Assembly (NCBI RefSeq): GCF_020781975.1 | Contig: NZ_JAJGNI010000007.1 | Coordinates: 62,001-126,000, forward strand | DNA: 64,000 bases | Source of the DNA: Microbacterium schleiferi | GTDB taxonomy: Bacteria > Actinomycetota > Actinomycetes > Actinomycetales > Microbacteriaceae | Reading direction: 5' to 3' | Part shown: one piece after another, positions 26,092 to 34,165 of the stretch | Numbering within the stretch: position 1 is the first letter of the stretch | How the letters are laid out: each line of letters starts with the position of its first letter | Notes under the pieces: model-generated | What the model was told of the DNA's origin: nothing | The model's database searches: none | What the model saw: the letters and a program-made list of their open reading frames with translations, nothing else | Position numbers and translations under genes: made by a program

Positions 26092-26118
26092 TTGCATGCA
26101 AGTTATTTGGATGCAAGG
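26092..26118 (-). promoter_or_regulatory. Tandem operator of the OhrR-like regulator
   Basis: On the minus strand two copies of CTTGCATSCAA occur 15 bp apart, separated by ATAA. The proximal copy contains the perfect palindrome TTGCATGCAA (26092-26101). It is 11 bp from the GTG start of the regulator, so binding would block the promoter. Confidence 0.6.
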
Positions 26119-26184
26119 TTGTTGCGATGGCTCATAGCTCTCTCGTATCTGCGCGCAACGTACGGCCGGCTTGCGTGCCGCGAA

Positions 26185-26445
26185 TCAGTAGTGGTCTCGC
26201 GCCTGCAGTATGACGATGTGGTCATCGGTCACGTAGTAGACGAGTCGGTTCTTCTCGTCGATGCGACGAGACCAGGCGCCTGAAAGAACGTGACGGAGCG
26301 GTTCGGGCTTTCCGATGCCGTCGAACGGATCGCGCACGACATCCGCGATCAGCAGGTTGATCCGCTTCAGCGTCTTGCGGTCCTGCGTCTGCCAATAGAC
26401 GTAGTCCTCCCACCCGTTCGGGTCGAAGGTGAGCGATCGCGTCAC
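26185..26445 (-). CDS. yoeB: YoeB-type ribosome-dependent mRNA interferase toxin
   Basis: An 86-residue Txe/YoeB toxin. FDPNGWEDYVYWQTQDRKTL, KRINLLIADVVRDPFDGIGK and PEPLRHVLSGAWSRRIDEKN are near-perfect family matches. The catalytic set E48, R67, H85 and the C-terminal Y86 is intact. It overlaps the antitoxin stop by four bases. Confidence 0.95.
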   Translation of the reverse strand: MTRSLTFDPNGWEDYVYWQTQDRKTLKRINLLIADVVRDPFDGIGKPEPLRHVLSGAWSRRIDEKNRLVYYVTDDHIVILQARDHY

Positions 26446-26693
26446 GCGTCGAGGAGGTCGTGTTGCTCAAACTCTCCGCGACGTGCGCGCTCGACGGCCT
26501 CGAGCAGTCGCTCCGCGTTCGCCGGGTTGCGCAGGAGGTAGGCAGTCTCGGTGAGTGCGTCGAAGTCGTCCTTGGACATAATCACGGCGTTGCCGCGGCG
26601 GGAGACGACCTCAACGGTCGTGTGGTCCTCGTTGACCTGCTGAATGAGCCCGAACAGGCTCTTTCGCGCTTCGCTCGCGGTGATGGCGGCCAT
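26442..26693 (-). CDS. yefM: YefM/Phd-type antitoxin
   Basis: An 83-residue Phd/YefM antitoxin (ITASEARKSLFGLIQQVNED, SRRGNAVIMSKDDFDALTE, TAYLLRNPANAERLLEA). ATG 26693 is preferred because it is where homology begins and an AGGG element precedes it. The upstream region has GGTACC and TACGTA words that may be part of the autoregulatory operator. Confidence 0.94.
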   Translation of the reverse strand: MAAITASEARKSLFGLIQQVNEDHTTVEVVSRRGNAVIMSKDDFDALTETAYLLRNPANAERLLEAVERARRGEFEQHDLLDA

Positions 26694-26785
26694 GGCTGCG
26701 ACCCTTCGGCTGAGTAGTACGTAAAACGGTACCACTCTGGTGTTCGGTCGGGACCGCATTCATGTCTCCGTAAAGAGTGACGCTG

Positions 26786-27409
26786 TCAAGGCATCTCGAA
26801 GTCTGGACGCACCTCGGCGAGCTCGTCGAGTTGCTCCTGCATGCGCGCGTGGAGCAGTCGCCCGTGCTCGATCCACCCCTCTGGCACCGGCTCGGTCTCG
26901 TCCCGGGCCTGCCAAACGGCGTTCCACTGGTGGAGATCGGCGGCCAGCTCACGACTGAGGGGCAGATCCCGGGCGGCGAGCGCGTACCGCTCGCTGAAGG
27001 ACTCCCATAGCGGCCACTCGCGACCCCAATCCGGAAAGAGTCGAATCACGCGCCGCCCGTCTGGGAGGGTGAGCGGAAGTTTCTTTTGGCTCCGCCGCGA
27101 GAGGAGCCGGTCTTGCATTTCCGCGCGCATTCGCCACTCACGCGGTGACGTCGGCGGCGAGTTGTAGTCGCCTCCGACCAACCAGATTAGGCCGCGTCCG
27201 TGGGTGGAGTCGTCGACGACCAGCGCGACCGACCACAGACGGTCATCTCCGGCGAGCGTCGTCGCGGACGATTCAACGTCTCTGAGCGTCGCGTCGACAA
27301 GATCGACCGTGGTCACCGCTGAGCCGGGGCCTTCGAAGACGTAGATCCGGTAGCGCGGCTCGTTCGATTCCCACGATGAGTCTCGTTCGTCGACTTGGAT
27401 CGCGCGCAT
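26786..27409 (-). CDS. Conserved hypothetical protein
   Basis: I do not recognise a named family. From the Met at 27409 it is 207 residues, soluble and without membrane segments or signal peptide. Notable parts are EPRYRIYVFEGPGSAVTTVDLVDATLRDVE at residues ~15-45 (split here as EPRYRIYVFEGPG and VTTVDLVDATL), DGRRVIRLFPDWGREWPLWE and a helical C-terminus. The frame stays open to an ATG at 27553, which would add 48 residues and overlap the next gene. That part is low-complexity in character, so I prefer 27409. Confidence 0.7.
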   Translation of the reverse strand: MRAIQVDERDSSWESNEPRYRIYVFEGPGSAVTTVDLVDATLRDVESSATTLAGDDRLWSVALVVDDSTHGRGLIWLVGGDYNSPPTSPREWRMRAEMQDRLLSRRSQKKLPLTLPDGRRVIRLFPDWGREWPLWESFSERYALAARDLPLSRELAADLHQWNAVWQARDETEPVPEGWIEHGRLLHARMQEQLDELAEVRPDFEMP

Positions 27410-27539
27410 GCCACCACGATAGGACGGGGCCCGCTGGTATGAGCCCTCTCGGACGTCCCGATTATGTGGTCGATAACCTGATCCGCGCATCAACGAATCA
27501 TCCGCACTCAAGTTCGTGGGGCCTGCCCGATCGTTGCGG

Positions 27540-28025
27540 TCAGACATCCCCAATCGCGTAGCGGTGCATCGTCACGCCACCGGCGTAGGTCGCCTGCTCG
27601 AGCAGCTCGAGCCGCACCGGTGAGGTCATCTCATCGAACAGCGGCCGTCCCGACCCGAGGATGACCGGATGCGTAAACAGCAGCACCTCATCAAGCAGCC
27701 CCGCCGCGAGGAGCTGCGTCGCGACATCCGCCCCGCCGACCCCGATGTCTCCGCTCGAACTGGCACGTAGCTCACCGAGCCGCTTGATCGCGTCATCCCC
27801 GCCGAACACCGTCGTGTTGTACGGCGCCTCGGGCCAGAAGCTCTCCATCGTCTCGAAGACCTTGCGGCCCTGCACCATCATCGTGAGCGCCTCGGCGCGC
27901 GCATTGAACTCCTCGTGCAGCTCGTCGCCGATGCTCATCCAGTCGCCGCCGCCCTGCTCGTCGTGCGCGTGCTCGATGAACAGGTCGAGCGAGACGTTCA
28001 TCCAATACACGAAGCGTGCGGCCAT
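27540..28025 (-). CDS. Dihydrofolate reductase/RibD C-terminal-like protein
   Basis: 161 residues of the RibD_C family (YyaP/YwjB-like). ARFVYWMNVSLDLFIEHA is the first strand, VQGRKVFETMESFWP the cofactor loop, GVGGADVATQLLAAGLLDEV the second nucleotide-contact segment, and THPVILGSGRPLF the conserved late strand. These stand-alone proteins bind NADPH, but the substrate is generally unknown. ATG 28025 follows GAGGAGGACCC. It diverges from the YdeI-like gene. Confidence 0.88.
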   Translation of the reverse strand: MAARFVYWMNVSLDLFIEHAHDEQGGGDWMSIGDELHEEFNARAEALTMMVQGRKVFETMESFWPEAPYNTTVFGGDDAIKRLGELRASSSGDIGVGGADVATQLLAAGLLDEVLLFTHPVILGSGRPLFDEMTSPVRLELLEQATYAGGVTMHRYAIGDV

Positions 28026-28100
28026 GGGTCCTCCTCGTCGACGCGGTGCGCACAGTTCACCACGCCGGGCGGTGTCGGTGCGAGGGGGTAGTTTTCGAGG

Positions 28101-28673
28101 ATGGTCGCCCACAACGACAAGCCCGTCCTTCATGTCGACACCGTCGAAGACTGGGAGCAGTGGCTGGATGCCGATCCGAGCCCCGACGGCGTGCGGCTGC
28201 GCCTGCGCAAGACATCCACGCGCAAGCCGGGGATCACCTACGCCGAGGCGCTCGACGTCGCACTGTGCTTCGGGTGGATCGACGGACAGAAGCAGTCACT
28301 GGATGCCGACTACTTCCTGCAGGCCTTCACGCCGCGCCGGCCCCGCAGCCTCTGGTCGAAGGTAAACATCGCGCACGTCAACCGTCTGATCGAGGAAGGA
28401 CGGATGCGGCCCGCCGGCCAGCTCGAGATCGACCGCGCGAAGGCCGATGGTCGGTGGGATGCCGCCTACCGCCAGAGCGATGGCGACATCCCTGCCGAGC
28501 TGCAGGCGGCGCTGGATGCCGACCCGAAGATCGCCGCCGCGTTCGCAGCCCAATCCGCGCAGAACCGCTTCGCGATGACGTTCCGCGTCGGCAACCTCAA
28601 GCGACCCGAATCCCGTGCAGCCCGCGTCGCCGAGTACGTCCGGATGCTCGAACAGGGGGAGACGCTCCACTGA
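28101..28673 (+). CDS. YdeI/OmpD-associated family protein
   Basis: 190 residues. GVRLRLRKTSTRKPGITYAE, ALDVALCFGWIDGQKQSLD and FTPRRPRSLWSKVNIAHVNRL are the diagnostic blocks of the YdeI/OmpD-associated (bacteriocin-protection) family, and a C-terminal helical region (MTFRVGNLKRPESRAARV) follows. The family is linked to peptide-antibiotic resistance in enterics, but its activity in Actinobacteria is untested. Confidence 0.87.
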   Translation: MVAHNDKPVLHVDTVEDWEQWLDADPSPDGVRLRLRKTSTRKPGITYAEALDVALCFGWIDGQKQSLDADYFLQAFTPRRPRSLWSKVNIAHVNRLIEEGRMRPAGQLEIDRAKADGRWDAAYRQSDGDIPAELQAALDADPKIAAAFAAQSAQNRFAMTFRVGNLKRPESRAARVAEYVRMLEQGETLH

Positions 28674-28741
28674 GTCGGGAATTCTGGACTCACACCGGGA
28701 TTTCCGTCACGAAGCTGCGTTTTTCGTATTACGATGCGGCC

Positions 28742-29005
28742 ATGAGTAGCGGCGAGACCATCAACGGCACACCCGTCACCGAGGAGCAGATCGCAGCTTG
28801 GGCGGCGGAGGCCGACGCGGGTTACGACGTGGACGCGCTCAAGCGCCGGGGTCGCGGACGTCCCGGTCGCGGATCGGAACCCGCGCAGGTGGTTGCTCTC
28901 CGGCTAACTGCCGATGAGCTCGCCGCGCTCGACGCTCGCGCCGCCCGCGAGAACAAGTCGCGATCGGAACTGATCCGCGAAGCGATCGCCGCATACGCCG
29001 CGTGA
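28742..29005 (+). CDS. CopG/ribbon-helix-helix antitoxin-like protein
   Basis: 87 residues. The C-terminal half (QVVALRLTADELAALDARAA, RENKSRSELIREAIAAYAA) is a ribbon-helix-helix DNA-binding domain. The N-terminal half is acidic, then basic and Gly/Arg-rich (RRGRGRPGRG). It overlaps the next small gene by four bases (GTGA), the typical layout of a toxin-antitoxin pair with the antitoxin first. Confidence 0.82.
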   Translation: MSSGETINGTPVTEEQIAAWAAEADAGYDVDALKRRGRGRPGRGSEPAQVVALRLTADELAALDARAARENKSRSELIREAIAAYAA

Positions 29006-29241
29006 AGATCCACGACGCTGCGCTCAGGCACGGGATCGCGCCCGAAGATATTCGACAGGCCGCTTCCTGGTCGCTGTGGATCGAGGACCTCGACGACGAC
29101 TCTCCTGCTCGCCAACTAAGGCTGGGATTCGACACGCAGGGGAGGCTGCTCGAGACCGTCGTCCTCGTCTTCGACAGCGGTAATGAGCTCGTCATCCATG
29201 CGATGAAGGCTCGACCCCAGATGCTTGACCTGCTGCCTTGA
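29002..29241 (+). CDS. Small putative toxin paired with the CopG protein
   Basis: 79 residues: an HGIAPEDIRQAASWSLWIED helix, a DSPARQLRLGFDTQGRLLET hairpin and VLVFDSGNELVIHAMKARPQ MLDLL. The layout (N-terminal helices, then an antiparallel sheet ending in H-A-M-K-A-R) recalls the BrnT/DUF4258 RelE-like fold, but I cannot name the family with certainty. Toxin function is inferred from gene order and size. Confidence 0.7.
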   Translation: MKIHDAALRHGIAPEDIRQAASWSLWIEDLDDDSPARQLRLGFDTQGRLLETVVLVFDSGNELVIHAMKARPQMLDLLP

Positions 29242-29243
29242 CC

Positions 29244-29636
29244 TCAGTGCTCTCCGTCGTGGGCGTTGTTGAAGGCATCCCGGATCGGGAAGGTGTCGTA
29301 GACGATGTGCAGGCGCTCGATCAGGCCGTGCTCGTCGAGTTCTGCGACGTCGACCACGGTGAAGGGTGCGGGTTCGCCGGTCGAGAGTGTCCAGTCGAAG
29401 TCGAACCAGAAGCTCACGACCGTGCGGACCTCGGTCGATCCGATCATCGTGGCGCGCAGCGTCAGCCGCGAGCTAGCCGTGTCGGCGAACAGGGCCGGGT
29501 AGAACTCAGCCGCGGGCATCGTGCCATACAGGGGAGACTCGACGATCCCGTCGGGCGCGAAGAGCGCGATCACCCGCTTGGCATCGCCGATCTCGAGGCT
29601 CGCCAGGTACTCGTGGACCAATCGGTCGACATCCAT
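29244..29636 (-). CDS. SnoaL/NTF2-like protein
   Basis: 130 residues of the nuclear-transport-factor-2-like fold: VDRLVHEYLASLEIGDAKRV IALFAPDGIVESPLYG and a curved sheet ending IERLHIVYDTFPIRDAF. Such proteins are isomerases, hydrolases or simple binding proteins, and no specific ligand is suggested. ATG 29636 follows GGAGGGACG. It diverges from adhE across a 170-bp region holding a DosR-like box, which could serve both genes. Confidence 0.83.
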   Translation of the reverse strand: MDVDRLVHEYLASLEIGDAKRVIALFAPDGIVESPLYGTMPAAEFYPALFADTASSRLTLRATMIGSTEVRTVVSFWFDFDWTLSTGEPAPFTVVDVAELDEHGLIERLHIVYDTFPIRDAFNNAHDGEH

Positions 29637-29711
29637 CCGCGTCCCTCCTTCGGCGTGGCCATGGCTCGACACTAGCGATCCGCGAGGCCGCCGCGTCCAA
29701 CCGCCTCCACG

Positions 29712-29725
29712 GGGACCATGGTCCC
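29712..29725. promoter_or_regulatory. DosR/DevR-like box upstream of adhE
   Basis: GGGACCATGGTCCC is a perfect 14-bp palindrome and fits the core of the mycobacterial DosR motif (GGGAC-N4-GTCCC). It lies 81 bp before adhE and 75 bp before the divergent NTF2-like gene. Related sequences sit at 35838 and 38407 beside the devRS genes of this window. Confidence 0.65.
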
Positions 29726-29730
29726 TATAT

Positions 29731-29743
29731 GTGGTCTGACCAC
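29731..29743. promoter_or_regulatory. GTGGTCTGACCAC palindrome (FadR/LldR-type GntR site)
   Basis: Six-base arms around a central T, containing TGGTCTGACCA, the classical operator shape of FadR-subfamily GntR regulators. It lies five bases downstream of the DosR-like box and 63 bp before adhE, suggesting a second level of control by a carbon-source sensor encoded elsewhere. Confidence 0.5.
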
Positions 29744-29806
29744 AGTGCCACGATGGTGTCAGGACGAAGGCGTGGACACCGGGTCCACACCAGGTAGGAG
29801 GATCCG

Positions 29807-32506
29807 ATGTCCACCGCAATCGATGCACTCGTGGCACGAGCACAAGATGCTCTGGCCGAGTACGCGTCGTTCACGCAGGAGCAGATCGACCACATCGTGC
29901 GCAAGGCATCGGTCGCCGCTCTCCACCACCACGGCGAACTCGCCGTCCTGGCCGTCGAAGAGACCGGCCGTGGACTGTTCGAAGACAAGGCCGTGAAGAA
30001 CATGTTCGCGTGCGAGCACGTCACGCACTCGATCATCAAGCAGCGCACGGTCGGCGTCATCAGCCACGACGAGATCACCGGCATCACCGAGATTGCCGAC
30101 CCCGTCGGCGTCGTCGCGGGCATCACCCCGGTGACCAACCCCACCTCCACCGCGATCTTCAAGTCCCTCATCGCGCTGAAGACCCGCAACCCCATCGTCT
30201 TCGCCTTCCACCCGTCAGCTCAGAACTGTTCGGTCGCTGCGGCGAAGATCGTTCGGGATGCCGCAGTCGCGGCCGGTGCGCCGAAGAACTGCATCCAGTG
30301 GATCGCCGAGCCCTCACTCGAGGCATCCGGCGAGCTCATGAACCACCCCGGAGTCGCGCTGATCCTCGCGACCGGTGGCAACGCGATGGTTCGTGCCGCG
30401 TACTCCTGCGGCAAGCCCGCTCTGGGCGTCGGCGCCGGAAACGTCCCCGCCTTCATCGAGCGCTCCGCCAAGGTCGGCCGCGCCGTCAACGACGTCGTGC
30501 TTTCCAAGGCGTTCGACAACGGCATGGTGTGCGCGTCCGAGCAGGCCGTCATCCTCGACGAGCCGATCGCGACCGAGGCGATGGCTGAGTTCACGCGCCT
30601 TCACGCCTACGTCGTGAACGCTGACGAGAAGCGCAAGCTCGAAGAGTTCATCTTCGGCGTCCACGCCAACGCCAAGAACTGCGGCGAGGCCAAGCTCAAC
30701 GCGAAGGTCGTCGGACAGTCCCCGGTGTGGATCGCCGAACAGGCCGGCTTCACGGTGCCCGAAGACACCTCGGTGCTCCTCGCCGAGTGCGCCGTCGTCG
30801 GTCCGCAGGAGCCGCTCACCCGCGAAAAGCTGGCCCCGGTGCTCGCCGTGCTGCGCGCCAAGAACGCCGAAGAAGGCATCTCGCTCTCTGAGCAGATGGT
30901 CAACTTCGATGGCCTCGGCCACTCCGGTGCGATCCACAGCAATGACCAGAGCGTCATCGACGAGTTCGCCAAGCGCGTCCGCGCCGTCCGCATCATCGAG
31001 AACGCCCCCTCGGCCCTCGGTGGCATCGGCGACATCTACAACGCGTTCATGCCGTCTCTGACCCTCGGTTGCGGTTCTTACGGACGCAACTCCGTCTCCA
31101 ACAACGTCTCGGCGGTGAACCTCGTGAACGTCAAGCGTGTCGGTCGTCGCAACAACAACCTGCAGTGGTTCAAGGTTCCGGCAAAGACCTACTTCGAGCC
31201 GAACGCGATCCGCTACCTCATCGACATGAAAAACGTCGAGCGGGTCACGATCGTCACCGACCCGACGATGACCAACCTCGGTTTCGTCGACAAGGTCATC
31301 GATGTGCTCAACCGCCGCCGTAACCGCGTGCACCTGCAGATCATCGACCGCGTCCAGCCTGAGCCGAAGCTCTCGAGCGTCGTCGCGGGAGCTGCCGAGA
31401 TGCGGGAGTTCAACCCCGACACGATCATCGCGCTCGGTGGCGGTTCCCCGATGGATGCCGCCAAGGTCATGTGGTTGCTCTACGAGAACCCCGACGTGCA
31501 GTTCTCCGACATGCGCGAGAAGTTCTTCGATGTTCGCAAGCGCGCGTTCAAGTTCCCCGACCTCGGCAAGAAGGCTCAGCTCGTCTGCGTCCCGACCACC
31601 TCGGGCACGGGTTCTGAGATGACGCCGTTCGCGGTCATCACGGATGACGAGACGGGAATGAAGTACCCGCTCGCCGACTACGCGCTGACCCCGTCGGTGG
31701 CGATCATCGACCCGGTCCTGACCTCGGCTCTGCCGGCCAAGGTCGTGGCGGATGCCGGATTCGACGCCCTCACGCACGCGACGGAGGCTTACGTCTCGGT
31801 GTACGCGAACGACTACACCGACGGCCTGGCCCTGCACGCCATCAAGCTGATCTTCGAGAACATCGAACGTAGCGCGAAGGCTCGCCCCGGCAGCACGGAC
31901 CCCGCCGACATCCAGGCACGCGAGAAGATGCACAACGCGGCATCCATCGCGGGTATGGCCTTCGGCAACGCGTTCCTCGGGATCGTGCACGCGATGGCTC
32001 ACGTCACCGGATCGAAGTTCCACCTGATCCACGGACGCACCAACGCGATCTACCTGCCTCACGTCATCCGTTACAACGGACGCATCCCCACGAAGCTGAC
32101 CAGCTGGCCCAAGTACGAGCGCTACATCGCTCCCGAACGGTTCCAGCAGATCGCACAGCACCTGGGCCTGAAGGCCGCGACCCCCGAAGAGGGTGTCGAG
32201 TCCTACGCCCGGGCCGTGGAGAAGCTGCGTGACCTCGTCGGCATCGAGCGTTCCTTCCAGGCGCAGGGTGTCGCAGAGGAGGCCTTCATCGGCCGCCTCG
32301 ACGAGCTCGCGATGGCTGCCTACGAAGACCAGTGCGCTCCGGCCAACCCCCGGATGCCGATGCTTGCCGACATGAAAACCCTCATGGAGGCGGCGTACTA
32401 CGGAACCTCGTTCGACGAGGTCCGTGCCCACCGCGGTGAGGTTGCGGTTGCGGGAGAAACCCCGGCAGAGGCCCCCGCATCCCCGCTCGCCAAGCGCGGC
32501 GCGTAG
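29807..32506 (+). CDS. adhE: Bifunctional acetaldehyde-CoA/alcohol dehydrogenase
   Basis: An 899-residue AdhE, full length. The N-terminal half is a CoA-acylating aldehyde dehydrogenase (GVVAGITPVTNPTSTAIFKS, catalytic Cys in NGMVCASEQ). The C-terminal half is an iron-dependent alcohol dehydrogenase (IALGGGSPMDAAKVMW, TTSGTGSEMTPFAVITD, iron ligands around DALTHATEAY, GIVHAMAH and LIHGRTNAIYLPH). It turns acetyl-CoA into ethanol with two NADH, disposing of electrons without oxygen. Strong GGAGGA ribosome site. The promoter carries DosR-like and GntR-like sites, and a strong terminator follows. Confidence 0.97.
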   Translation: MSTAIDALVARAQDALAEYASFTQEQIDHIVRKASVAALHHHGELAVLAVEETGRGLFEDKAVKNMFACEHVTHSIIKQRTVGVISHDEITGITEIADPVGVVAGITPVTNPTSTAIFKSLIALKTRNPIVFAFHPSAQNCSVAAAKIVRDAAVAAGAPKNCIQWIAEPSLEASGELMNHPGVALILATGGNAMVRAAYSCGKPALGVGAGNVPAFIERSAKVGRAVNDVVLSKAFDNGMVCASEQAVILDEPIATEAMAEFTRLHAYVVNADEKRKLEEFIFGVHANAKNCGEAKLNAKVVGQSPVWIAEQAGFTVPEDTSVLLAECAVVGPQEPLTREKLAPVLAVLRAKNAEEGISLSEQMVNFDGLGHSGAIHSNDQSVIDEFAKRVRAVRIIENAPSALGGIGDIYNAFMPSLTLGCGSYGRNSVSNNVSAVNLVNVKRVGRRNNNLQWFKVPAKTYFEPNAIRYLIDMKNVERVTIVTDPTMTNLGFVDKVIDVLNRRRNRVHLQIIDRVQPEPKLSSVVAGAAEMREFNPDTIIALGGGSPMDAAKVMWLLYENPDVQFSDMREKFFDVRKRAFKFPDLGKKAQLVCVPTTSGTGSEMTPFAVITDDETGMKYPLADYALTPSVAIIDPVLTSALPAKVVADAGFDALTHATEAYVSVYANDYTDGLALHAIKLIFENIERSAKARPGSTDPADIQAREKMHNAASIAGMAFGNAFLGIVHAMAHVTGSKFHLIHGRTNAIYLPHVIRYNGRIPTKLTSWPKYERYIAPERFQQIAQHLGLKAATPEEGVESYARAVEKLRDLVGIERSFQAQGVAEEAFIGRLDELAMAAYEDQCAPANPRMPMLADMKTLMEAAYYGTSFDEVRAHRGEVAVAGETPAEAPASPLAKRGA

Positions 32507-32518
32507 TACGAAATCACT

Positions 32519-32554
32519 GAAGCCCCGCCGGGTCGCGTTTCCCGGCGGGGCTTC
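32519..32554 (+). terminator. Terminator after adhE
   Basis: A perfect 14-bp GC-rich stem (32519-32532 with 32541-32554; arm GAAGCCCCGCCGGG) with an eight-base loop, 12 bases past the adhE stop. It probably also ends the convergent arylsulfotransferase-like transcript. Confidence 0.85.
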
Positions 32555-32584
32555 GGCGTGCCCTGATGCCGGGCGGCAGCAACC

Positions 32585-34090
32585 TCAGCTCGACGGCTCG
32601 GGTGCGGCGATCTGGGCGGCACCGCCGCCGATCACCTCGCCCGCGGCATCCATCGCCCGCACCCCGACGTACGCCCCGAGCGTCGCACCCGCGGGGATCG
32701 GGATCTCGGTCTCGAACCTCTCCCGCGGCGCGCGTGCGATCTCGACAGCGGATGCCTCATCCGGCCCCGTCACGAGGAGCCACGATGCGACCTCGGTGGC
32801 GCCGTTCCACGAGGCGAACAGGCTCGCCGAGGGGCCGTCTTCGACCAGCTGCGCATCCGGGGGAGTGGCGGGGATCGCCGACCACGGCAGTACGTACGCC
32901 CGGTAGCTCGTCCCGGCAGTGAAGGTCGCCTCGTACAGCAGGGTTCCGTCGCGATCGAACTCCGAGTAGAACGGCCGCGAGCCCCACCCAACGACGACGT
33001 TCCCTCCGGCAAGCTCCTGCAGGTTGCCCTGTGTCGCCGACAGCCGATCCTGCTCGGGCGTGTACTGCGCCACGAGCGAAGCTGTCATGGCATCCTCGTC
33101 GACGGCCAGGCGCAGCCCGCGCGACCAGCCGGCGTCATCCTCGGACTGATTGTCGAACAGGGTGATCGTGCCATCGGCGCGGCGGTGAGCGTCGTGTTGC
33201 CACGCGAACTCGGCATCGCCGTCGATCTCGAAGTCGCTGCTGTGCCCACCCAAGCGCCAGTCCACGGACGCGCTCTCGCGATCGAGCCGGTAGACCGTGC
33301 TCGTGTTGCGCGCCGAAACCAGGAACCCGTCGTCGCCGTCCAGCGATACGGCATTCAGGTGGATGTAGTCGTACGGCTCTGCGCGGGTGCCGCCGTCCTC
33401 GTCGAGAACATGCCTCGACTCCGTCACCGGGACTTCATCCAGCGATGCCCATTCGAACAGCACCTCGCCGGTGGCGATATCCACCTCCTGCACGTGACCC
33501 TCCAGGACGTAGCCGTTGCGTGGGCCCCCGACCTCGGTCAAGTCTGCGGGAGCTGTCACGTACGCGAGAAGCAGCATCGTGCCGTCATCGGTGATCGTCG
33601 TCTCGTGCATGTCGGCGTTGCCCGCACCGATCGGTTCCCCGGTCGACACACGCGCGATCTCGGTGTACGTGTCATCCAGGATGATGACCTCGCCGCGCCC
33701 ATGGAATCCTGACTGGCCCACCCAATAGGTCAGCACCGGCTCACCCTGGTACTCCTGCACACGCAGATCGAACGCCGAGTCATCGCCCGTGTTCGCGACC
33801 CATACCGGGTCGCCGTCGCCATCCACGATCGCGGCGCCCTGCATTGCCGACCCCTGGTCGAGATCTTTGGGGCCGAGGAACGCATACATGCCGTCGCGGT
33901 CCAGCGTCGCGCCGCGCTCGGAGGTGGTCACGGTCACGATCGGGGGCGTCAGATCAGGCCGGCTCACGAACGACCACGGCTCAGCCGTGACCTCTTCGCT
34001 CGGCTCCTGCGTGCTCGTTTGCGCCGCACAGCCCCCGAGCGCGAGCGCTCCCGCGACGCCGACAACAGCGAGGGTTCTGCGACTCACCAT
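32585..34090 (-). CDS. Arylsulfotransferase (ASST)-family lipoprotein
   Basis: A 501-residue exported protein. MVSRRTLAVVGVAGALALGG followed by Cys is a lipoprotein signal with lipobox. The mature part shows the ASST beta-propeller repeats: DGDGDPVWVANTGDDSAF, NADMHETTITDDGTMLLLAY, DYIHLNAVSLDGDDGFLVSA, RNTSTVYRLDRES and WQHDAHRRADGTITLFDNQS. Enzymes of this family transfer sulfate between phenols, but many actinobacterial members lack a known substrate. ATG 34090 has no clear ribosome site. The upstream extension in frame adds 20 residues that lack signal-peptide character. Confidence 0.85.
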   Translation of the reverse strand: MVSRRTLAVVGVAGALALGGCAAQTSTQEPSEEVTAEPWSFVSRPDLTPPIVTVTTSERGATLDRDGMYAFLGPKDLDQGSAMQGAAIVDGDGDPVWVANTGDDSAFDLRVQEYQGEPVLTYWVGQSGFHGRGEVIILDDTYTEIARVSTGEPIGAGNADMHETTITDDGTMLLLAYVTAPADLTEVGGPRNGYVLEGHVQEVDIATGEVLFEWASLDEVPVTESRHVLDEDGGTRAEPYDYIHLNAVSLDGDDGFLVSARNTSTVYRLDRESASVDWRLGGHSSDFEIDGDAEFAWQHDAHRRADGTITLFDNQSEDDAGWSRGLRLAVDEDAMTASLVAQYTPEQDRLSATQGNLQELAGGNVVVGWGSRPFYSEFDRDGTLLYEATFTAGTSYRAYVLPWSAIPATPPDAQLVEDGPSASLFASWNGATEVASWLLVTGPDEASAVEIARAPRERFETEIPIPAGATLGAYVGVRAMDAAGEVIGGGAAQIAAPEPSS

Positions 34091-34165
34091 TGGGGGAGTG
34101 TGCCACGGAACATCGCCCTGGCGGCCCCCGCTGAGGAGATTCTCACACAAGCACCGCCTGTCGTG

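Noticed and set aside
30314..32431. 705-codon open frame antisense to adhE
   Set aside because: It lies fully inside adhE on the opposite strand, with no recognisable domain or ribosome site.
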